Origin: an uncultured Ideonella sp.
GTDB taxonomy: Bacteria; Pseudomonadota; Gammaproteobacteria; Burkholderiales; Burkholderiaceae
Length of the DNA stretch: 64,000 nt
Direction: 5' to 3'
Assembly: GCA_946479475.1 (NCBI GenBank)
Contig: CAMLGG010000001.1
Coordinates: forward strand, 1 to 64,000
Shown one piece after another: positions 62,438 to 64,000 of this stretch. Positions within the stretch are counted from its first letter, which is position 1, and every line of letters starts with the position of its first letter. A model generated the notes under the pieces. The model ran no database searches, was not told the DNA's origin, and saw only the letters and a program-made list of their open reading frames with translations. Made by a program: the position numbers and the translations under genes.

Positions 62438-64000
62438 AGCTCACGCTCGCGCAACTGAACCTGACGGTCGGAGACATCGAGGGCAACGCCGCCCGCATGA
62501 TCTCGGCGGCACAGCAGGCACGCCTCGAAGGCTCGCAGCTGGTCGTCTTCCCCGAGCTCTCGCTGACCGGCTACTACCCGGGCGACCTGCTCGAGGAGCC
62601 GCGCTTCCTGCAGCGCGTCGACGAGGGCCTCCAGGCGCTGCGGCAGGCCTCGCGGCAGATGCCCGGGCTGTGCTGGGTTGTCGGTGCTCCGGTGCCGCGG
62701 ACGGGCCCCGGCAAGCCGCTGCACAACATGCTGCTGGTGCTCAGGTCCGGCGAGATCGTGCTGCACTATGCCAAGCAGCTGCTGCCCACCTACAACATCT
62801 TCGACGAGCGGCGGCACTTCGAGCCGGGGCCGGACGTGGCGCGCGTGCTGCGCATCGGCGAAGCCACCATCGGCCTGCTGGTCTGCGAGGACGGCTGGAA
62901 CGACGAGGGCCTGGACTACGTGGTCAACCCCTTCGACCGGATGCGCGATGCGGCGCCGGACCTGGTGATCTCGATCAACGCGAGCCCGTCGAACATCGGC
63001 AAGCGCGAGCAAAGGCATCGCATCTTCGGCGGTGCCAGCCGCCGCCACGCGCTGCCCATGCTCTACGTGAACCAGGTCGGCGGGCACGACCAGCTTGTCT
63101 ACGACGGAGGCTCCTTCGCCGTCGAGCCGGAGTCCGGGCCGGTGTTCGAGGCCAGGCGCTTCGCCGAGGAGGTCGTGACGCTCGGGTTCGACAACGGCCG
63201 CTTCCTGACGGCCGATGGCAGCCAGCCTGCCCCCGTTTCGGCCGAGGGCCTGCCCACGATGGCCTTCTATCGCGCCCAGATCGTGCTGGGGCTGCAGGAT
63301 TACGCGCGTCGATGCGGCTTCCGGCAGGTCGTCGTGGGCTCTTCGGGCGGCATCGACAGCGCACTGACCCTGGCCCTGGCGGCCGAAGCCATGGGGCCGC
63401 AGAACGTGGCGGCGGTCACCATGCCTTCGAGCTTCTCGTCGGCCGGTTCGGTGGACGACTCCGCCACCCTGTGTCGCAACCTGGGCATCCAGCTCGCCAC
63501 GCATCCCATCGCGGAGCTGGTGTCCGGCTATGCGGGGCAGTTCGAGCGCAGCTTCGGCGTGCCCCTGCACGGCCTGCCGCTGGAGAACCTGCAGGCCCGC
63601 ATCCGCGGCACCGTCCTGATGGAGTACTCGAACCGCTTCGGCCACCTGCTGCTGACCACCGGCAACAAGTCGGAGATCTCGGTCGGCTACTGCACGCTGT
63701 ACGGCGACACCAACGGCGGCCTGGGCCTGCTCGGCGACCTGTACAAGACGGAGGTCTTCGCCCTCTCGCGCCACCTCAACGAGGCCGCCGGCCGCGAGCT
63801 CATCCCCGCGGCGATCATCGACAAGCCGCCCTCCGCCGAGCTCGCGCCGGGCCAGAAGGACACCGACAGCCTGCCGCCCTATCCGGTGCTCGACGAGGTG
63901 CTGAAGGTCCTGATCGAAGGCGGCCGGCTGGCCCCGGCCGAGCGTGAGCATGCCGAAGCCTTCGTGGCGCGGCTGCAGGAGACCGGCGAGGGCCGCGCGC
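62431..64000 (+). CDS. nadE: glutamine-dependent NAD+ synthetase, 3' end beyond the window
   Basis: At least 523 residues are visible. N-terminal nitrilase-type glutaminase: [17 protein letters not shown] (Glu), [21 protein letters not shown] (Lys), [12 protein letters not shown] (Cys). C-terminal synthetase: [20 protein letters not shown] (PP-loop) and [24 protein letters not shown]. It amidates nicotinate adenine dinucleotide to NAD+. The ATG at 62431 follows GGAGGAG at 62419-62425 and overlaps pncB. The C-terminus is cut by the window edge. Confidence 0.96.
   Translation, partial: MLKLTLAQLNLTVGDIEGNAARMISAAQQARLEGSQLVVFPELSLTGYYPGDLLEEPRFLQRVDEGLQALRQASRQMPGLCWVVGAPVPRTGPGKPLHNMLLVLRSGEIVLHYAKQLLPTYNIFDERRHFEPGPDVARVLRIGEATIGLLVCEDGWNDEGLDYVVNPFDRMRDAAPDLVISINASPSNIGKREQRHRIFGGASRRHALPMLYVNQVGGHDQLVYDGGSFAVEPESGPVFEARRFAEEVVTLGFDNGRFLTADGSQPAPVSAEGLPTMAFYRAQIVLGLQDYARRCGFRQVVVGSSGGIDSALTLALAAEAMGPQNVAAVTMPSSFSSAGSVDDSATLCRNLGIQLATHPIAELVSGYAGQFERSFGVPLHGLPLENLQARIRGTVLMEYSNRFGHLLLTTGNKSEISVGYCTLYGDTNGGLGLLGDLYKTEVFALSRHLNEAAGRELIPAAIIDKPPSAELAPGQKDTDSLPPYPVLDEVLKVLIEGGRLAPAEREHAEAFVARLQETGEGRA

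Overview
This window is about 70% G+C and tightly packed, with many ATGA/TGATG gene overlaps. The gene content points to a betaproteobacterium of the order Burkholderiales, probably near Rubrivivax, Leptothrix or Methylibium: an argH / AlgZ-AlgR-like pair / ppc / hemC-hemD-hemX-hemY neighbourhood, several orphan Bug-type (TctC) binding proteins, and many LysR regulators. The family placement is inference from gene content only. No rRNA, CRISPR array, integrase or transposase was seen.

Left part (1-24 kb), mostly core functions. After the 5' end of an lldD-like gene and its LysR neighbour comes a minus-strand block of hemerythrin, cupredoxin-like, exported truncated haemoglobin and DUF3034 genes, then dinB. 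Next is a small module of two DUF5666 lipoproteins flanking a DUF6502 protein; the promoter regions share a GCACATTT motif. argH faces an AlgZ/AlgR-like two-component pair coupled to an unknown membrane protein. Then come ppc (carrying an in-frame palindromic repeat insertion), the heme genes hemC-hemD-hemX-hemY, a tRNA-Arg(ACG), a small kinase, a DUF4148-like exported protein and a porin.

Middle part (24-43 kb), catabolic. A LysR-controlled plus-strand operon encodes a PrpF isomerase reading in frame into a Bug binding protein, a MaoC-type hydratase, a class III CoA-transferase, a citramalyl-CoA lyase, a CMLE/fumarase-superfamily lyase and a DctA-type carrier. Together these can be read as a route from aconitate through itaconate and citramalyl-CoA to pyruvate and acetyl-CoA. 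A second, IclR-flanked operon carries a Bug protein, enoyl-CoA hydratase, ADP-forming acyl-CoA synthetase, FadB-like protein, a frameshifted MmgE/PrpD, a 3-oxoadipyl-CoA-type thiolase and a ModA-like binding protein, which looks like beta-oxidation of a dicarboxylic acid.

Right part (43-64 kb). An unusual MBL-fold protein faces a LysR gene. A GntR-flanked six-gene minus-strand operon follows (FAH-family, Bug, DUF1185, quinone oxidoreductase, VOC, FMN reductase). Then come a LysR, a GlcD-type dehydrogenase with a ketopantoate-reductase-like gene, a large hybrid histidine kinase, and a second elongation factor G preceded by a 424-base leader with short ORFs and a terminator. The window ends with an NAD salvage locus: nrtR divergent from pncA-pncB-nadE, with nadE cut by the window edge.
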